DNA of 61,058 bases from STC-113 sp964553745 (GCA_964553745.1 CAZKLD010000011.1:1-61058); one strand, 5' to 3'; shown: positions 20,876 through 31,950, counted from the stretch's first letter. Numbers and translations: made by a program. Notes: a model not told the origin generated them from the sequence alone.

Positions 20876-22951
20876 ATGAATCTTTTTCATAATATAAAAA
20901 ATAAATTTAAAGCAACTATTTTTGCCTTGTTTTCGCTACTTTTTCTCTTTACAATAAGTCTTTTTATTGTTTCGCTACCTTTAAAGGAAATTGAAGATTC
21001 GACAATAGTCTATGATAGGAACGATATTGAAATCTGAGAAATCCCTTATGAAAACAGAATTAGGCACAGAAATATCATTCATTGAGAAATCCCTGAATTT
21101 TACAGGAAAATCCTTATTTATTGGGAAGATAGAAGCTTCTTCTATAATATATGAATAAGTATCGAATGACTCGGAAGAAGCGTTCTGAATAATTTCTCAA
21201 AAAACAATCCGGTCCAATGAGCATCTACGATTTCTGCCCAATTCATCAGGAATAACCTCTGGCTGAATGAAGAGAGGTGAATGATGAAGAAAATCCTCGA
21301 AACATACTATAGCCTGATTCTTAATGTCAGATTTTCAAAAAATGAGATACTTGAAAAATATGTGAACCAGATTTATTTTTCCAACCTTAATTATTGATTG
21401 AAATCCGCGTCTCTTTATTATTTCGGAAAAGAGCCTTCTAATCTCACAAAAGCGGAAATCCTCGCCTTGTTCACCATCCAGAAGAATTCTAGCAGATACG
21501 ATCCATATAAGAAATATGACAATTGGAGAAAGAGATATGAGCTTATAGCGAATAATCTTAAAATAAACTCTGTCATTTCGGAAAAGGAATATAGCGATAT
21601 AGTATCCGAAAAATTGACATTCTTAAATGACCATCATGATAAGCTGCCATATGTTGAGGATTTTTTAATTTCCGCGAATGATGGCAAATTGCCATTTATC
21701 AAGGACAGAAATCCTTTTGGCTCAGCTGTGAGGACTACAATCGATTATAATCTGACCAAAAAGATCGAGAGCATATGAGAAAGTGCTCTCTATGATCTAT
21801 CCTGGAAGAATGTTAAGGATTATTCCGTACTTATCTCTGATCGTAAAACTAGCGAAATCCTGGTTATGATATGATGAAAGAACTATTATTCCAATGAATG
21901 ACAAGTCAACTCGGTTTTGGCGCTCAGGCAACCCTGATCTACAATCAAGCCCTTCAATTATCTCCTTGCTGATAAATTCCTTTGACTGAAGCCAACCGAT
22001 TCGGTACTAGACCTTCCGGTTTCATATCAGACAAAGCAATGATACTCGTACGAACCAAAAAATTACTCTACAAAATTCGAATGAGAAGTCTCTGCCTGAA
22101 TCGCACTTGCTCAAAGCATGAACGTCCCCGCAGTAAGAGTGCTCGAAAAAGTTTGAGTTAAAAATCTTCTTGATTTCCTGCGTACATTATGAATTGTTTC
22201 CCTGAATAAAGATGCTGATGAATATTGACTGGCTTTGACCCTTTGAGATTGAGAAGTCAGCCTTTATGAGCTAGTGCGTGCCTATTCTATTTTTCCGAAT
22301 GACTGAAAATGGTGCGATTTCAAGTTCCTGAAATGAAAAAATTCCGACTGCCGTCAAATAATAGAGAAGAAATATACTGATGATATCAATGAAGTCCTTA
22401 GTTCCAGATTTCTGAAAATCTGATGATACCCGATTAATTCAGCATTGGATTTTCAAGATATGAATGTTTTTTTCAAGACATGAACTTCAAGGAATTTCAG
22501 GGACAATTGGACAATTTGATATACTCCAGATTACATAATCGGAGTCTGGGCAGGCAATAAGGATGCCTCAAATATGAAATGAGTCAGCTGAGCGACATGA
22601 GCCTGAGAGATTTTCAGCAGGATAGTAAGAGGTCTGGAAAAAACCTGAAATAAAAATAGGGATACTGATTTCTCCCTTAGTTCTAGGAAATATCTGGAGA
22701 TAACTTCACCTTTGCCGAACCAGCTGTTCAAGATCAATAAGCTTCTTCCTGCCGATAAGCAGAAGATAAGGCTCAGCTTCGCAACAAATCTGAAATACTC
22801 AGAATCAATCTGGCAACATGATGGCAAGAATATAACTTGAGACTTGCTTGCGCTAGAAACCTGATTCCATACGCTTTCTTTAGTCCTTTTGGAAGACTGA
22901 ATGCAAACATGAAAATCTGAAGTATCATTTAGGGTAGTTGCAGATGATTAG
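20876..22951 (+). CDS. pbpC: Class A penicillin-binding protein, PBP1C-like
   Basis: A 691-residue cell-wall enzyme. It starts with a cytoplasmic tail and a signal anchor (ATIFALFSLLFLFTISLFIV). The GT51 transglycosylase domain has the catalytic Glu in IYWEDRSFF (residue 84) and GASTISAQFIRN. The transpeptidase domain has SxxK in PGSTIKPFNY, SxN in AQSMNVPAVR and KTG in FFKTGTSRNF. The C-terminal tail after about residue 590 resembles the short beta domain of PBP1C (ITSPLPNQLFKIN). It polymerises and cross-links peptidoglycan outside the membrane. A bidirectional terminator follows. Confidence 0.93.
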
Positions 22952-22963
22952 CATCAATTAGAT

Positions 22964-22998
22964 AAGCCCCCGATTCTAGAATCGGGGGCTTATCTTCT
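22964..22998. terminator. Bidirectional rho-independent terminator
   Basis: GATAAGCCCCCGATTC and its exact complement GAATCGGGGGCTTATC meet at a short TA loop. It separates the convergent penicillin-binding protein and lipoprotein genes. Confidence 0.88.
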
Positions 22999-23005
22999 GG
23001 CTCAT

Positions 23006-23203
23006 TTAGCTTGCCTTAGTTTTTGTATCTGGAGTTTTCTGCATTTGGGCTCAGGATTTAGAGATGATTTTGTTTGAAGATTCATTTGTCGGTTTTGCTG
23101 GGATAATCCCTGTATTTTGATTCTGCACATCATCCTGTCAACAAGATGCTAATCATATCGTAGCTAGTATGGTGGTTGAAAATATACTGATTATTCTTTT
23201 CAT
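23006..23203 (-). CDS. Small lipoprotein
   Basis: A 65-residue product with a Lys/Arg start, a hydrophobic segment and a lipobox LASC (IGLASCGQDD), so Cys near residue 21 would be lipidated. The mature part is short, Asn/Gln/Thr-rich and disordered. It is the last gene downstream of the azoreductase on the same strand, 21 nt after its stop. Confidence 0.75.
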
Positions 23204-23224
23204 AAGTTATGTTACCGGTTATTA

Positions 23225-23836
23225 TTATAAATTATTCATATATTCATCGATATTGTTTTTCACGACTGCAGTACTTGCACTTAATTCTTCATCGCTTGAT
23301 GCATTTATCCCTTCAAGCCAAAAATTAGCAGGATTTGCGATTCAAATGAACCCAAGAAGTCCATTTATATGAGGAGTTAATTGATCATATGCTGAATAAG
23401 GAGTTCAGACATATTTTCATCATCTGGCTCACACTATGATGGCTTTCTTTATGTTTCAGACCAATCCCTTGTACGCTCAATCTTCTATAGAAAATGTGTC
23501 ATTTATCTTAATGACGAGATCAAACCATGATTTAAGTGCGGCTGGCATTCAAAAGTTCCACATTGGAGTTGCGATAACTATATTATCGGATTCCTTGATC
23601 TGAGCAATATATTTTTCCTGAAGATCAGCAATAATTTTGTCCTCTTCGGACAATTCTTCATATTTCCCATATCAATAGTTCATCGCTACTACACCGGGGG
23701 TGATATACGGTATCAATTCTTTATTTACATCAAGAATAGTTATTTTTCCTTCCAGCTTATCAATAAGGTGATTTCATAAATCTATTGATTTTGACATTTC
23801 TCACCTTGGAGAAGCTATTACATATAAGGTTTTCAT
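23225..23836 (-). CDS. azoR: FMN-dependent NADH-azoreductase/quinone reductase (AcpD family)
   Basis: A 203-residue flavodoxin-fold reductase. The FMN phosphate loop is SPRGEMSKS near residue 9 and the isoalloxazine-binding motifs are ATPMWNFGMPAALKSWFD and VGARGGKYVG, both characteristic of AzoR. It reduces quinones and azo or nitro compounds with two electrons from NAD(P)H. It is divergently transcribed from the HxlR regulator across an 89-nt operator region, a typical redox-stress pair. Confidence 0.92.
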
Positions 23837-23883
23837 TTATTTGTTTTGATTAAAAATTAAAACCGAGTATAGTATATCAACTA

Positions 23884-23925
23884 AGTTACTAATAACAACC
23901 ATTAAGCAGTTACTAAAAAACAACC
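23884..23925. promoter_or_regulatory. Direct-repeat operator between azoreductase and HxlR gene
   Basis: Two copies of AGTTACTAA(n)AACAACC (23884-23900 and 23908-23925) lie head to tail immediately before the HxlR start. A TATACT box for the azoreductase is 10-20 nt further downstream on the minus strand. The repeats are the likely binding sites of the HxlR regulator. Confidence 0.55.
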
Positions 23926-24228
23926 ATGCACAAAAAATGTCCTGTAATGTCAGTATTTTGATTATTATCAAAAAGATGGATGCTTCTTATACTTCGCTCT
24001 CTTAACGATTGAAAAGAGACTTTTGGCGATATAAAGAGATCACTCATATGAATCAGTTCTAAAATCCTATCTGAAAGACTCTCAGAATTGCAAATGGAAT
24101 GATATGTCGATAGGGTGATAATCCAAGAAAAACCCATAAAGATACGATATTCAGTTACGGATAAATGAAAATCTTTATGAGATTGCATTTGAGAGATTGA
24201 TAACTGGGCAAGGTTAAATACAAATTAA
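23926..24228 (+). CDS. HxlR-family transcriptional regulator
   Basis: A 100-residue winged-helix protein. It opens with the family's N-terminal Cys (HKKCPVMSVFGLLSKRWML), followed by the recognition-helix region FGDIKRSLIGISSKILSERL and the wing (QEKPIKIRYSVTDKG). Members such as HypR and YodB sense electrophiles or disulphide stress through that Cys and control adjacent reductases. Here the adjacent target is the divergent azoreductase. Under the standard code it is not an ORF, since several Gly are TGA. Confidence 0.92.
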
Positions 24229-24279
24229 TTTAGGATTTTGTAAAGTTATTATTTAAAATTTTATTGCAGTCCGCTGCCT

Positions 24280-24320
24280 AAAGCATATTATGGGTTTATT
24301 TCTAGTAATATGCTTTTTTG
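24280..24320 (+). terminator. Rho-independent terminator
   Basis: AAAGCATATTA and TAATATGCTTT flank a 15-nt loop and are followed by TTT, ending the HxlR transcript 51 nt after its stop. Confidence 0.8.
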
Positions 24321-24372
24321 CCAGTCAATCTTTTGTTTTTTTGTTTAAATCTTTATATCTTTTTCTTCGCGT

Positions 24373-24812
24373 ATGAACACTTACTTCAAAAAACCGGTAT
24401 ACTCCGCAATCATCTTCTTCTCAACCTTATGAGTATTATCGATCTGATACGGAGCATATAATGCTCTTTCGCCTGTCAATACCTGAGATACTTTAACGAA
24501 GGCTATCTGGAACCAGATGGCAGATAATATCGCCGATCTCAATTCCAGAATCTCTACCCTGGCTTCATCAGGCTCCTTATGGGCTTCAAACGGTTCGGAT
24601 ATCTCTTACAATGCTTGAAATGTCTGAATCTGAACCTCAAGCCCTGAAAAGCAACTTCATCTTAAATCTCAAGCCTGAACAAATTCAGAGATCAATATCC
24701 AAACATCTTGAAAGCCAAAATGGTGAATTTATCATGATGAAGCATCCGAAGACTTAAGGTTTTGGAATCTCAGCAATATATTGACATTGCAGAAGAACGG
24801 AAATGTATGAAT
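24373..24812 (+). repeat. 440-nt direct duplication, copy 1
   Basis: Identical in length and without indels to 26294-26733, with only about eight substitutions that are clustered in the first 120 nt and at the very end. The inner 300 nt appear identical. It encodes the N-terminal anchor and first GIGT repeats of the surface protein. Confidence 0.92.
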
Positions 24813-26274
24813 ATGAACTGTAAATCCATGAGCGGTTTTGGAGGCTAATTGACCCCATACAAGCTGAAAAGGACTAATATATGCCAATTGAACAAATCAT
24901 TGATATTTTATGGCAAATGCCCCTGCGAATTGAGAGGCTTGAATATCAATAAAAAACAATTGATGATTATGATGGCACATGTATAGACCGGCAAATTCTT
25001 GAGACTTAAGATTCTTTGATGAGCTTTCGGCTAAGGATGTCATGTCAATAAAACCAGGATGAAATATCTGAATAGGCACTTCATCGCCAACTCAAAAACT
25101 ATCTTTGATGGATGATTCTTCATATACCTCGATGAACATCTATAATTCAAAATGATCAGCCTGAGGATCTGCTGCTGTGCAATTTTGATTGAATGATTGA
25201 GTTTTTGTCGCTCCTGATGCCGCAAGAATAGAATGACGCGTTGTTTGAAATCCAAATATGGCCTTGGATTTTAAGACATACCATTGATCGCTCAAGACTG
25301 ATATGACTTTATATAATTGAAATCTGTGAATCTGAACGACTGATCCATTACTTAAGCTTCATGTTCTTTGAAATGCCAAAATACAATCTGCATCTAGTTC
25401 GCAGGCTTATGCAACTTTTGCTTGAACAGCCTGAACTGTGGGATGGTTCTGAACTTCGGCAAATTGATGATTGGCATCATGAATCACGGACGGAGATATT
25501 GTTGCACGATGACAATGAGCGAGCATCCACCTTGCCACAGATGCATGAGTTGCCTTAACTGCAACAACTGCTGGTAAAGTTTGAATTTGAACTATCTCGC
25601 CATGAGCAAAGCTATCAGTATATAGCACAAACGATACTATAGTTAAGCTTGAGGATAATAGAACCGAAACATCATGAGATTTTTTATCAAAACAGGCATT
25701 TTATGATTATTCCTGAGAGGCTGGCTATGTTTGAATTAGGCATAATGCTTATTTTGCTTCAGGTCCTAGGGCTGTGGTTTTATGAGTAAGCGGAAATGAA
25801 ATCATGAGATTGACTCATGCAGGAAAGGTTTGAATCTGAACGACATCTCCATCATACCAACTCCAGTTATCTACAGATTCAGCCGCTAAACCAGGTACCT
25901 CATCTTGGACCATTGCTTCTGATAAAAGGCTCAAAACAAATATTTCCGATTTTAATGATTGACTAGATATCATCAATAAGATTAATCCCGTTTGGTTCAA
26001 TTATAATGGTAAAGCTTGATTGCCAACTGATAAGAAATATGTGGGTATTATAGCTCAAGATATTCAGAAGATTGCTCCTTATACCGTAAGTACTTACAAG
26101 GCCAAGCTTAATCCTCAAGATGCTAAAGAGACGGAATTATTGAATTTTAATGAAAGCGCCTTGAATTTTGTTGTGATAAATGCAATAAAAGAACAGCAAA
26201 AACAGATTCAAGACCTCAAGAAGATAAATGAAAAATTAAATGAACGTTTAGAAAAACTAGAAAAAACAAATTAA
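24373..26274 (+). CDS. Surface protein with GIGT repeats and C-terminal S74 chaperone domain
   Basis: A 633-residue protein. A signal-anchor (SAIIFFSTLGVLSIGYGAY) leads into a long beta-structured body with at least six copies of the motif GNVGIGTxxP, spaced roughly 60-90 residues, as in phage tail-fibre and bacterial adhesin proteins. The last 120 residues form a peptidase S74 intramolecular chaperone: SDKRLKTNI near residue 516 (catalytic Ser and Lys), INPVWFNYNG, YVGIIAQDIQK and a C-terminal coiled coil. S74 domains trimerise the fibre and then cut themselves off. It is probably an attachment fibre of the epibiont. Nearly all motif glycines are TGA. Confidence 0.9.
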
Positions 26275-26293
26275 TCCATAATCTTAATCAATT

Positions 26294-26733
26294 ATGAACA
26301 CCTACTTCAAAAAACCGCTATACTCTGCAATCATCTTCTTCTCTACCTTATGAATATTATCGATCTGATACGGAGCATACAATGCTCTTTCGCCTGTCAA
26401 TACCTGAGATCCTTTAACGAAGGCTATCTGGAACCAGATGGCAGATAATATCGCCGATCTCAATTCCAGAATCTCTACCCTGGCTTCATCAGGCTCCTTA
26501 TGGGCTTCAAACGGTTCGGATATCTCTTACAATGCTTGAAATGTCTGAATCTGAACCTCAAGCCCTGAAAAGCAACTTCATCTTAAATCTCAAGCCTGAA
26601 CAAATTCAGAGATCAATATCCAAACATCTTGAAAGCCAAAATGGTGAATTTATCATGATGAAGCATCCGAAGACTTAAGGTTTTGGAATCTCAGCAATAT
26701 ATTGACATTGCAGAAGAACGGGAATGTATGAAT
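26294..26733 (+). repeat. 440-nt direct duplication, copy 2
   Basis: Copy of 24373-24812 at an offset of 1921 nt. The sharp loss of similarity after 26733 shows that only the N-terminal module was duplicated or homogenised. Confidence 0.92.
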
Positions 26734-27526
26734 CTGAACAACAACTCCATCTTCTAGGCTTACTTTGGGGAAAAGTTTGGCAACATGATATAATACCATG
26801 CTTAGGCTTGATGAAAATTCAAATGCATGAGCAAATGCAATGTGAATCGATTGGAGATTCTGATGACTTGCCTGATTTCCTTGGGGCGATGGCGGATCTG
26901 TCTGAAGGATATCAGTAGAAAGACAATGATCAACAAGTAATTTTGATATGGTTTTCTGAAATGCCAGTTCAACGAATTTTTCTGAAAAGATGAGGATAGT
27001 CGGTTCAAATTGAAGGGTATGAATATGAACTGCTAGCCCAAGTTCTAATCTTACGGTCCAGAATTCGACTGATTGAAGCGATACGGCAATGCAATTGAGA
27101 AGTGCTGATTGAGGCTTCGCTTCCAATCAGGAGCTAAGAATGGATTATCAACAAGGCCTTGTGACTACGTCTAGGCAATCAATGACTTATTTTAACCCTG
27201 ATTGGTGATTTAATTTCTATGGATACGTAAGTTGATTGAATACAAATCCAATCATGACAATGAGGTGAAACGGAAACGTCTGAATCTGAACCATCAATCC
27301 ATTGGCAACTTTTGAAACAAGATGAAATATCAGGACATCTTGGGCCCAATGAGCTCGTTATGGAATGGAATTCTGGAGCGTTTCTTCATTAAATGGAACA
27401 AGTTGCAATATCAGCTGCAATAACGGTTATTGCATTTGAGGCTATATAGATGATGATACCAGCACCAAAGTCAGTTGTGCAGCAACGACTCCAAATAAGA
27501 ATTGCATATGCATAGGTCGGCCTTAA
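26294..27526 (+). CDS. Second surface protein sharing the N-terminus, Cys-rich C-terminus
   Basis: A 410-residue paralogue of the preceding gene. The first 147 residues are almost identical (anchor plus two GIGT motifs). It then diverges but continues with GNVGIGTTTP, GRVGIGTASP and GNVGIGTINP repeats. Instead of an S74 domain it ends in a Cys-rich module (TSCNISCNNGYCIGG and a final NCICIG), seven cysteines in about 45 residues, so it cannot self-process in the same way. The start lies 19 nt after the stop of its neighbour. It may mix with the first protein in one fibre or offer a second binding tip. Confidence 0.85.
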
Positions 27527-27628
27527 TCTAAGGAACTTAGGAAACAAAATATCGAACTGAAAAATGAATATGAACTTTTGGAGAAAATAAAGTAAACATA
27601 TTAAAATTTATTATATTTGTTATAATTT

Positions 27629-28420
27629 ATGATTAAAATCAAAAATATAAGTCCAAAGAAGATTTTTGTTAAAAAATCAGGATTGTTTTGATTCACATTG
27701 GTAGAATTGATAGTCGTAATTGTGATTTTAGCCATACTTTCAACTATTGCCTTTATATCTTTCAATTCTTATTCTGCCTTATCAAGGGATGCTAAGAGAA
27801 TGTCAAATGTTGCAATGATAGCAAAATGAATTGATGTAACTATTGCTGCCGGCAAATCTCTCAATACTTCTGAATTCTCAACTTGAAATAATCTTATCAT
27901 ATATTGAAGTTCATGATCAATTTTCACTTGAATTTATGCTAGTCAGCTAGGAAAGAAATTCTTAAACTGAATAAATGTTTATTGAGAAAGCATATTAAAC
28001 GATGATTTTCAAACATACAAGCTTTCTTTCATCCCAGCACAAAAATACTATCAGGTATTGGCTCTTCTGGAGAAATCCCCAGATTTCTCCTATAGGATAG
28101 ATTTCTTTTCGGATAAAGTTGTTGCAACTTGAACTTGAACTCTCTGATACGCTTTTTTAAAATGAAATTTCCCAATTAATTGAACTTGATGAATTCTCTG
28201 AATCATTCCAACAACAGAGGCTTGGGAAACCTCTACTGGAATAACTGTTTGATGAGAAATCTTAAAAAGCATTTCTTGAACTTGAGATCTGGTTATGACA
28301 AATTCTTCAACTGCTTGAGCTACAGCTAGTTCTTTATTATCAGAGGAATGATGAGGCTGAACCTGATCGACAATTTGTATTTTCGATGAAGGAACATTTG
28401 ATAATTGCGCATTTCAATAA
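27629..28420 (+). CDS. Type IV pilin/pseudopilin
   Basis: A 263-residue prepilin. A basic leader ends in LFG, cleaved before FTLVEL, and Glu5 is present; the helix continues IVVIVILAILSTIAFISF. The remaining 210 residues are a beta-rich, Ser/Thr/Gly-rich head domain with four Gly in a row encoded by mixed TGA and GGN codons. Two cysteines near the C-terminus (TICIFDEGTFDNC) fit the disulphide loop of pilins. It is larger than a typical major pilin, so it may be a minor or adhesive pilin. The downstream terminator shows it is the last gene of its unit. Confidence 0.9.
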
Positions 28421-28436
28421 GCTAATCTCAATAAAT

Positions 28437-28470
28437 AAAAGCCCTTCTCAAAATGAGAAGGGCTTTTTAT
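28437..28470. terminator. Rho-independent terminator
   Basis: AAAAGCCCTTCTCA and TGAGAAGGGCTTTTT form a 14-bp stem with a 3-nt loop. It lies between convergent genes and is usable in both directions. Confidence 0.9.
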
Positions 28471-28481
28471 TTGAATTCGGA

Positions 28482-28937
28482 TTAATCAAGGTTTACGAAT
28501 ATGACTTCATTTTCACCCAATTGCTCTTTTATCTTCATGCTTGTAACACTTTCGGGATGCTGTCAGAGTGTTGAGAAGAAGATATCTTTCGTTTCACCAT
28601 AAGGAACCACATATTTCGCTTCTAGGTTCTCGAATATCTTAATGGAATTCTTTGTTCATTTTATGACAAGAACATCTATATCTCAGAAGAAATCAGCAAC
28701 TTCTTCGTCTATCTCAAGTTCATCATGACAAATATATCATATATTCTTATCCAAAAATCTCATCTGGAATATAATGTTTCAATTTTTTAGTATGACATGA
28801 GCCATAATTCATGATTTCTCATATTCTCCAGGAAAATCAAGAAGCAATCAATCCAATAGAACAGTTTCATTGTCAAAAACGATTTCTTTCTTGTCTCAAG
28901 TAAGAATTATCTTATCTCATTTTTTTGTAATATCCAT
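28482..28937 (-). CDS. Small protein resembling a metallo-beta-lactamase-fold remnant
   Basis: A 151-residue protein with LLDFPGEYEKSGIMAHV near residue 32, a string that resembles the PGEYE-x-x-GI segment of Patescibacteria MBL-fold proteins (UlaG-like). FFGDIDVLVIKG would be the following core strand. The metal-binding HxHxDH motif is not present, so it is either a non-catalytic MBL derivative or unrelated. No membrane segment. Similar inactive homologues are common in CPR genomes. Moderate to low confidence in the family. Confidence 0.5.
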
Positions 28938-28986
28938 AGTCAGAATAAGTTATAAGTTATAAATTAGAAGTTATAAGTTTTCTGTT

Positions 28987-29031
28987 TGTCATTTCGATCG
29001 TAGCGGAGAAATCTATTTTCTTAAGATGACA
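28987..29031. repeat. REP-like palindromic element
   Basis: TGTCATTTCGATCG...AAGATGACA begins TGTCAT and ends ATGACA, with the internal string CGTAGCGGAGAAATCT. Closely similar TGTCATTTCGA...GAGAAATCT elements are known as interspersed REP-like repeats in other bacteria. It lies between two minus-strand genes next to three AGTTATAA repeats (28961-28980). Only this copy occurs in the window. Confidence 0.4.
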
Positions 29032-29039
29032 TAAGGCCC

Positions 29040-29510
29040 TTACATGAATTGTATGTTTTTCTTGATGTAAGAGTAAACATCGGGTTTCAGCTCGATTCAT
29101 TTGAGCTCTTCAATCTTGAACCACTTGAATCAGATGAATCTCTCTCATTTCTCTTCAGGATCTTTCTCTATAATAACAGGTTCTTTGTTTCAGGTATACT
29201 TAACCAAAAAAAGGTATACATCCTTGTTGATAGTGGGGGAGTCAGGGAGATATGTAGCAATGAATGTAAAGTTGATTTTGGTAATGAACTTTATAACTTC
29301 GAGGTCTTCAATCGATAATCATGTTTCTTCGCTAATTTCACGGATAGCCGTTTCCTTAGCCTTCTCTTCATTTTCTATTCGTCATTTTGGAAGCACATAA
29401 ATGCTTTTACCCTTTTGGTTTTTTCTCTCTAGCAAAAGGATCTCAAAATTTCAAAAAACATTTTCACGATATATAATACCTCAAGAACTCTTTTCAAAGA
29501 TTCTCGACAT
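29040..29510 (-). CDS. Nudix hydrolase
   Basis: A 156-residue protein with an exact Nudix box Gx5Ex7REUxEExGU: GRIENEE at the start and REISEETG at the end. The box binds divalent metal and hydrolyses nucleoside diphosphates linked to another group. The remaining protein (SSGGIIYRE at the N-terminus, a FKWFKIEEL segment before the C-terminus) matches MutT/Ap4A-type enzymes that accept many substrates. It is divergent from dnaN with a 170-nt intergenic region. Confidence 0.9.
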
Positions 29511-29606
29511 AAATAATTGTTTCTTAAAGGTAAAAATATTGTTTTATCTGCTGACACTATAATCATTAATTCTCAAAATTCAAAAAAATAATTTTTTTGT
29601 TTGATT

Positions 29607-29633
29607 TTTACCAGTTTATTTGTAAATTATAGT
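29607..29633 (+). promoter_or_regulatory. Candidate dnaN promoter
   Basis: TTTACC (29607-29612), a 15-nt spacer and TATAGT (29628-29633) precede the dnaN ATG by 47 nt. Confidence 0.4.
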
Positions 29634-29680
29634 GCAATAAATAAGGGTTTTTTTATTTGAGAAACAATAACATTTTTAAC

Positions 29681-30799
29681 ATGCATTTTGAAATTGCTAC
29701 TAAAACACTGAAAAATGGTATAGATATAGTATCGCACGCTTCTATGTCATGAAGCATGACCCCTATATTAGAAAACATATTAATGAATGTGCAATACAAG
29801 AAGGTTGTTTTTACGGCAAATAACCTAGAAATGGCCATTGAATACATAGTTGATGAATGAGTTGAAATCCAATCGGAATGAAGCTTTACAATCTCTTCAA
29901 AATTCATAACTTCTTTCGTCTCTCTTGTTCAGGATGACAAGATAAACATCGAGCTTCTCCAGAACTCATCACTTGCCTTCAAAACCCCTTCCTCTGACAC
30001 TAAAATCAAATGAATCGAAGCCTCAAAATTTCCGCTTATTCCAAGCTTGAAACAGGAATATTCTTTTAGGATGTCTTCTGATTCGCTCAAAAAAGCGATT
30101 GAGAAAACAATATTCTCTACAGCAGAATGAACAATCAGACCCACTCTCGCATGAATCTACCTTCATATAACTGATGAAGAAGTTATATTCGCTTCTACGG
30201 ATTCTTACAGGCTTTCAGAATATAAGGTTAAAAATTCCGTCAACATAGCTAAACCGATTTCGATAATAATACCTCAGAAAACAGCCCACGAATTATCCAG
30301 AATTCTTCCAGAGAACACTTCAGTCGAATTGGTAGTCAGCGAAAATCAGATACTTTTCGTTTTTGAGAATATCCGTCTTTACTCCAGATTGCTCAATGGG
30401 CACTTTCCGGATTACAGATCATTCTTCCCGAAATGATACCAGACGAAATGAGTTGTACTGAGGACTGATCTTATAATGGCTCTCAAGAGGATCAATCTGA
30501 TTTCAAAAGAGAATAATTTCAACACCAGAATGAATTTTGATTCTGACCATTGAATTGAGCTTTCAACCTGAGACACAGAAATCTGAGCATGAAGAATCGA
30601 ACTGCCCGCATCAATCGAATGAGAAAATGCAATGATCTGACTCAATTCTACTTATATGCTAGAAGTTCTTGGGGTTATTAAAGATGATTACGTAAGCATT
30701 GATTTTGAGACCAGCCTTTCGCCCGTTATGATAAGATGAATTACAGAAAAGGAGCATGATTTTGATTACAAGCACATAATAATGCCGCTAAAGATATAA
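29681..30799 (+). CDS. dnaN: DNA polymerase III beta subunit (sliding clamp)
   Basis: A 372-residue clamp of normal length. The three-domain repeat is visible, with RPTLAGIYLHITDEEVIFAST (usual second-domain wording RPVLxGIxLE), LSRILPENTSVELVVSENQ and the C-terminal DYKHIIMPLKI, which is the family's closing motif. It encircles DNA and tethers the polymerase. The usual neighbour dnaA is not seen; pheS follows 47 nt downstream, so the classical oriC cluster is not preserved here. Confidence 0.95.
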
Positions 30800-30846
30800 T
30801 AAGCTTTAGCCTTTCAACTACACAATCAATAATCAGCCAATTTACC

Positions 30847-31875
30847 ATGCAACAAAAACTGCTTACATTAAAAGAAGAATCTTTGAAGAAAATCTTATCT
30901 CTTGCATCTGAGCAAGAGATTATCGACTATCGCAATTCAATTGTGGGCAAGAATTGAGTTCTGACTGAGATCCTTAAGTGAATCAAGGATCTTTCAGCAG
31001 AGGATAAACAGACTATTGGAAAGCTTTCTAATGATATAAAAAATGAAATCCTATCAGCATTCGATGAAAGGCTGAAATATATCAGGGATTCTGAAATTGC
31101 ATCGAAATTAGCTAATGAATTCTTTGATGTAACGGAGCCAACAATCGCAGATAAGGCCATTCACAAACACCCTCTGACACGAGCTCTAGACACGGTCTAC
31201 GATACTTTCAAGAGAATGTGATTCGCTATATATGAATCATCGGAAATGACTACCGAATACCTGAATTTCGATTCATTGAACATACCAGAAAATCATCCTG
31301 CGAGAGATATGACTGATACCTTCTATCTTGAATGAATAGGAAATGTCCTTTCGACACAGACATCCAGCATGCAGAATCTGATATATAAATCCTCAGTTTT
31401 GCCAATTAGAGCCATAGTGCCTGGCAGGGTTTTTAGAAATGAGGATATCGATGCCACTCATGATAACACTTTTTATCAGGTTGAATGAATCGTTGTAGAT
31501 AAGGATATCAATTTAGGGCATCTTAAGTTCACTATAAAGACAATGTTGTCGGATATTTTCTGAAGAGAAGTCTCCATACGCCTCAGGCCATGATTTTTCC
31601 CATTTGTCGAACCTGGTGTCGAGGTTGATTTCTCATGCCCGTTCTGCGCTTGAAATTGAGAAAAATGCAGGGTTTGCAAATGAAGCGGCTGGATTGAATT
31701 CATGTGAGCAGGATTAATCCATCCCAATGTGCTCAGAGAATGATGAATCGACCCTGAAGTCTATGGCTGATTTGCTTTCTGATTCTGATTAAACAGATTA
31801 GTTATGATTAAATATGCTATAAATGATATCCGTTATTTTCAGAATCCCAATATATCATTCCTCAAACAATTTTAG
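30847..31875 (+). CDS. pheS: Phenylalanyl-tRNA synthetase alpha subunit
   Basis: A 342-residue class II synthetase subunit. An N-terminal coiled coil for tRNA binding is followed by motif 1 around HPLTRALDTVYDTFKRMGF, motif 2 RVFRNEDIDATHDNTFYQVEG and motif 3 GFGLNRLVMIKY. Within the catalytic domain a four-Cys knuckle (CPFCAGNG and CRVCKGSG) would bind zinc. It joins Phe to tRNA-Phe as an alpha2-beta2 enzyme. The partner pheT is not in the window. Confidence 0.95.
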
Positions 31876-31877
31876 CA

Positions 31878-31908
31878 TAAAAAGCCCCGACCAGTCGGGG
31901 CTTTTTAT
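31878..31908 (+). terminator. Rho-independent terminator of pheS
   Basis: AAAAAGCCCCGAC and GTCGGGGCTTTTT form a 13-bp stem with a 2-nt loop directly after the stop. Confidence 0.92.
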
Positions 31909-31950
31909 ACGATTCATGATGCATATTTCTATGTTTGCGAAGATAAATAT

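Noticed and set aside
26653..27126. 157-residue minus frame in the surface protein
   Set aside because: Antisense of the GIGT-repeat gene; the forward frame has recognisable motifs.
24373..28420. Prophage, suggested by tail-fibre-like S74 protein
   Set aside because: No capsid, terminase, portal, integrase or lysis genes are nearby; a cellular surface fibre is more likely.
29511..29680. Replication origin near dnaN
   Set aside because: The 170-nt AT-rich gap has no DnaA-box cluster (TTATCCACA-like) and dnaA is not adjacent.
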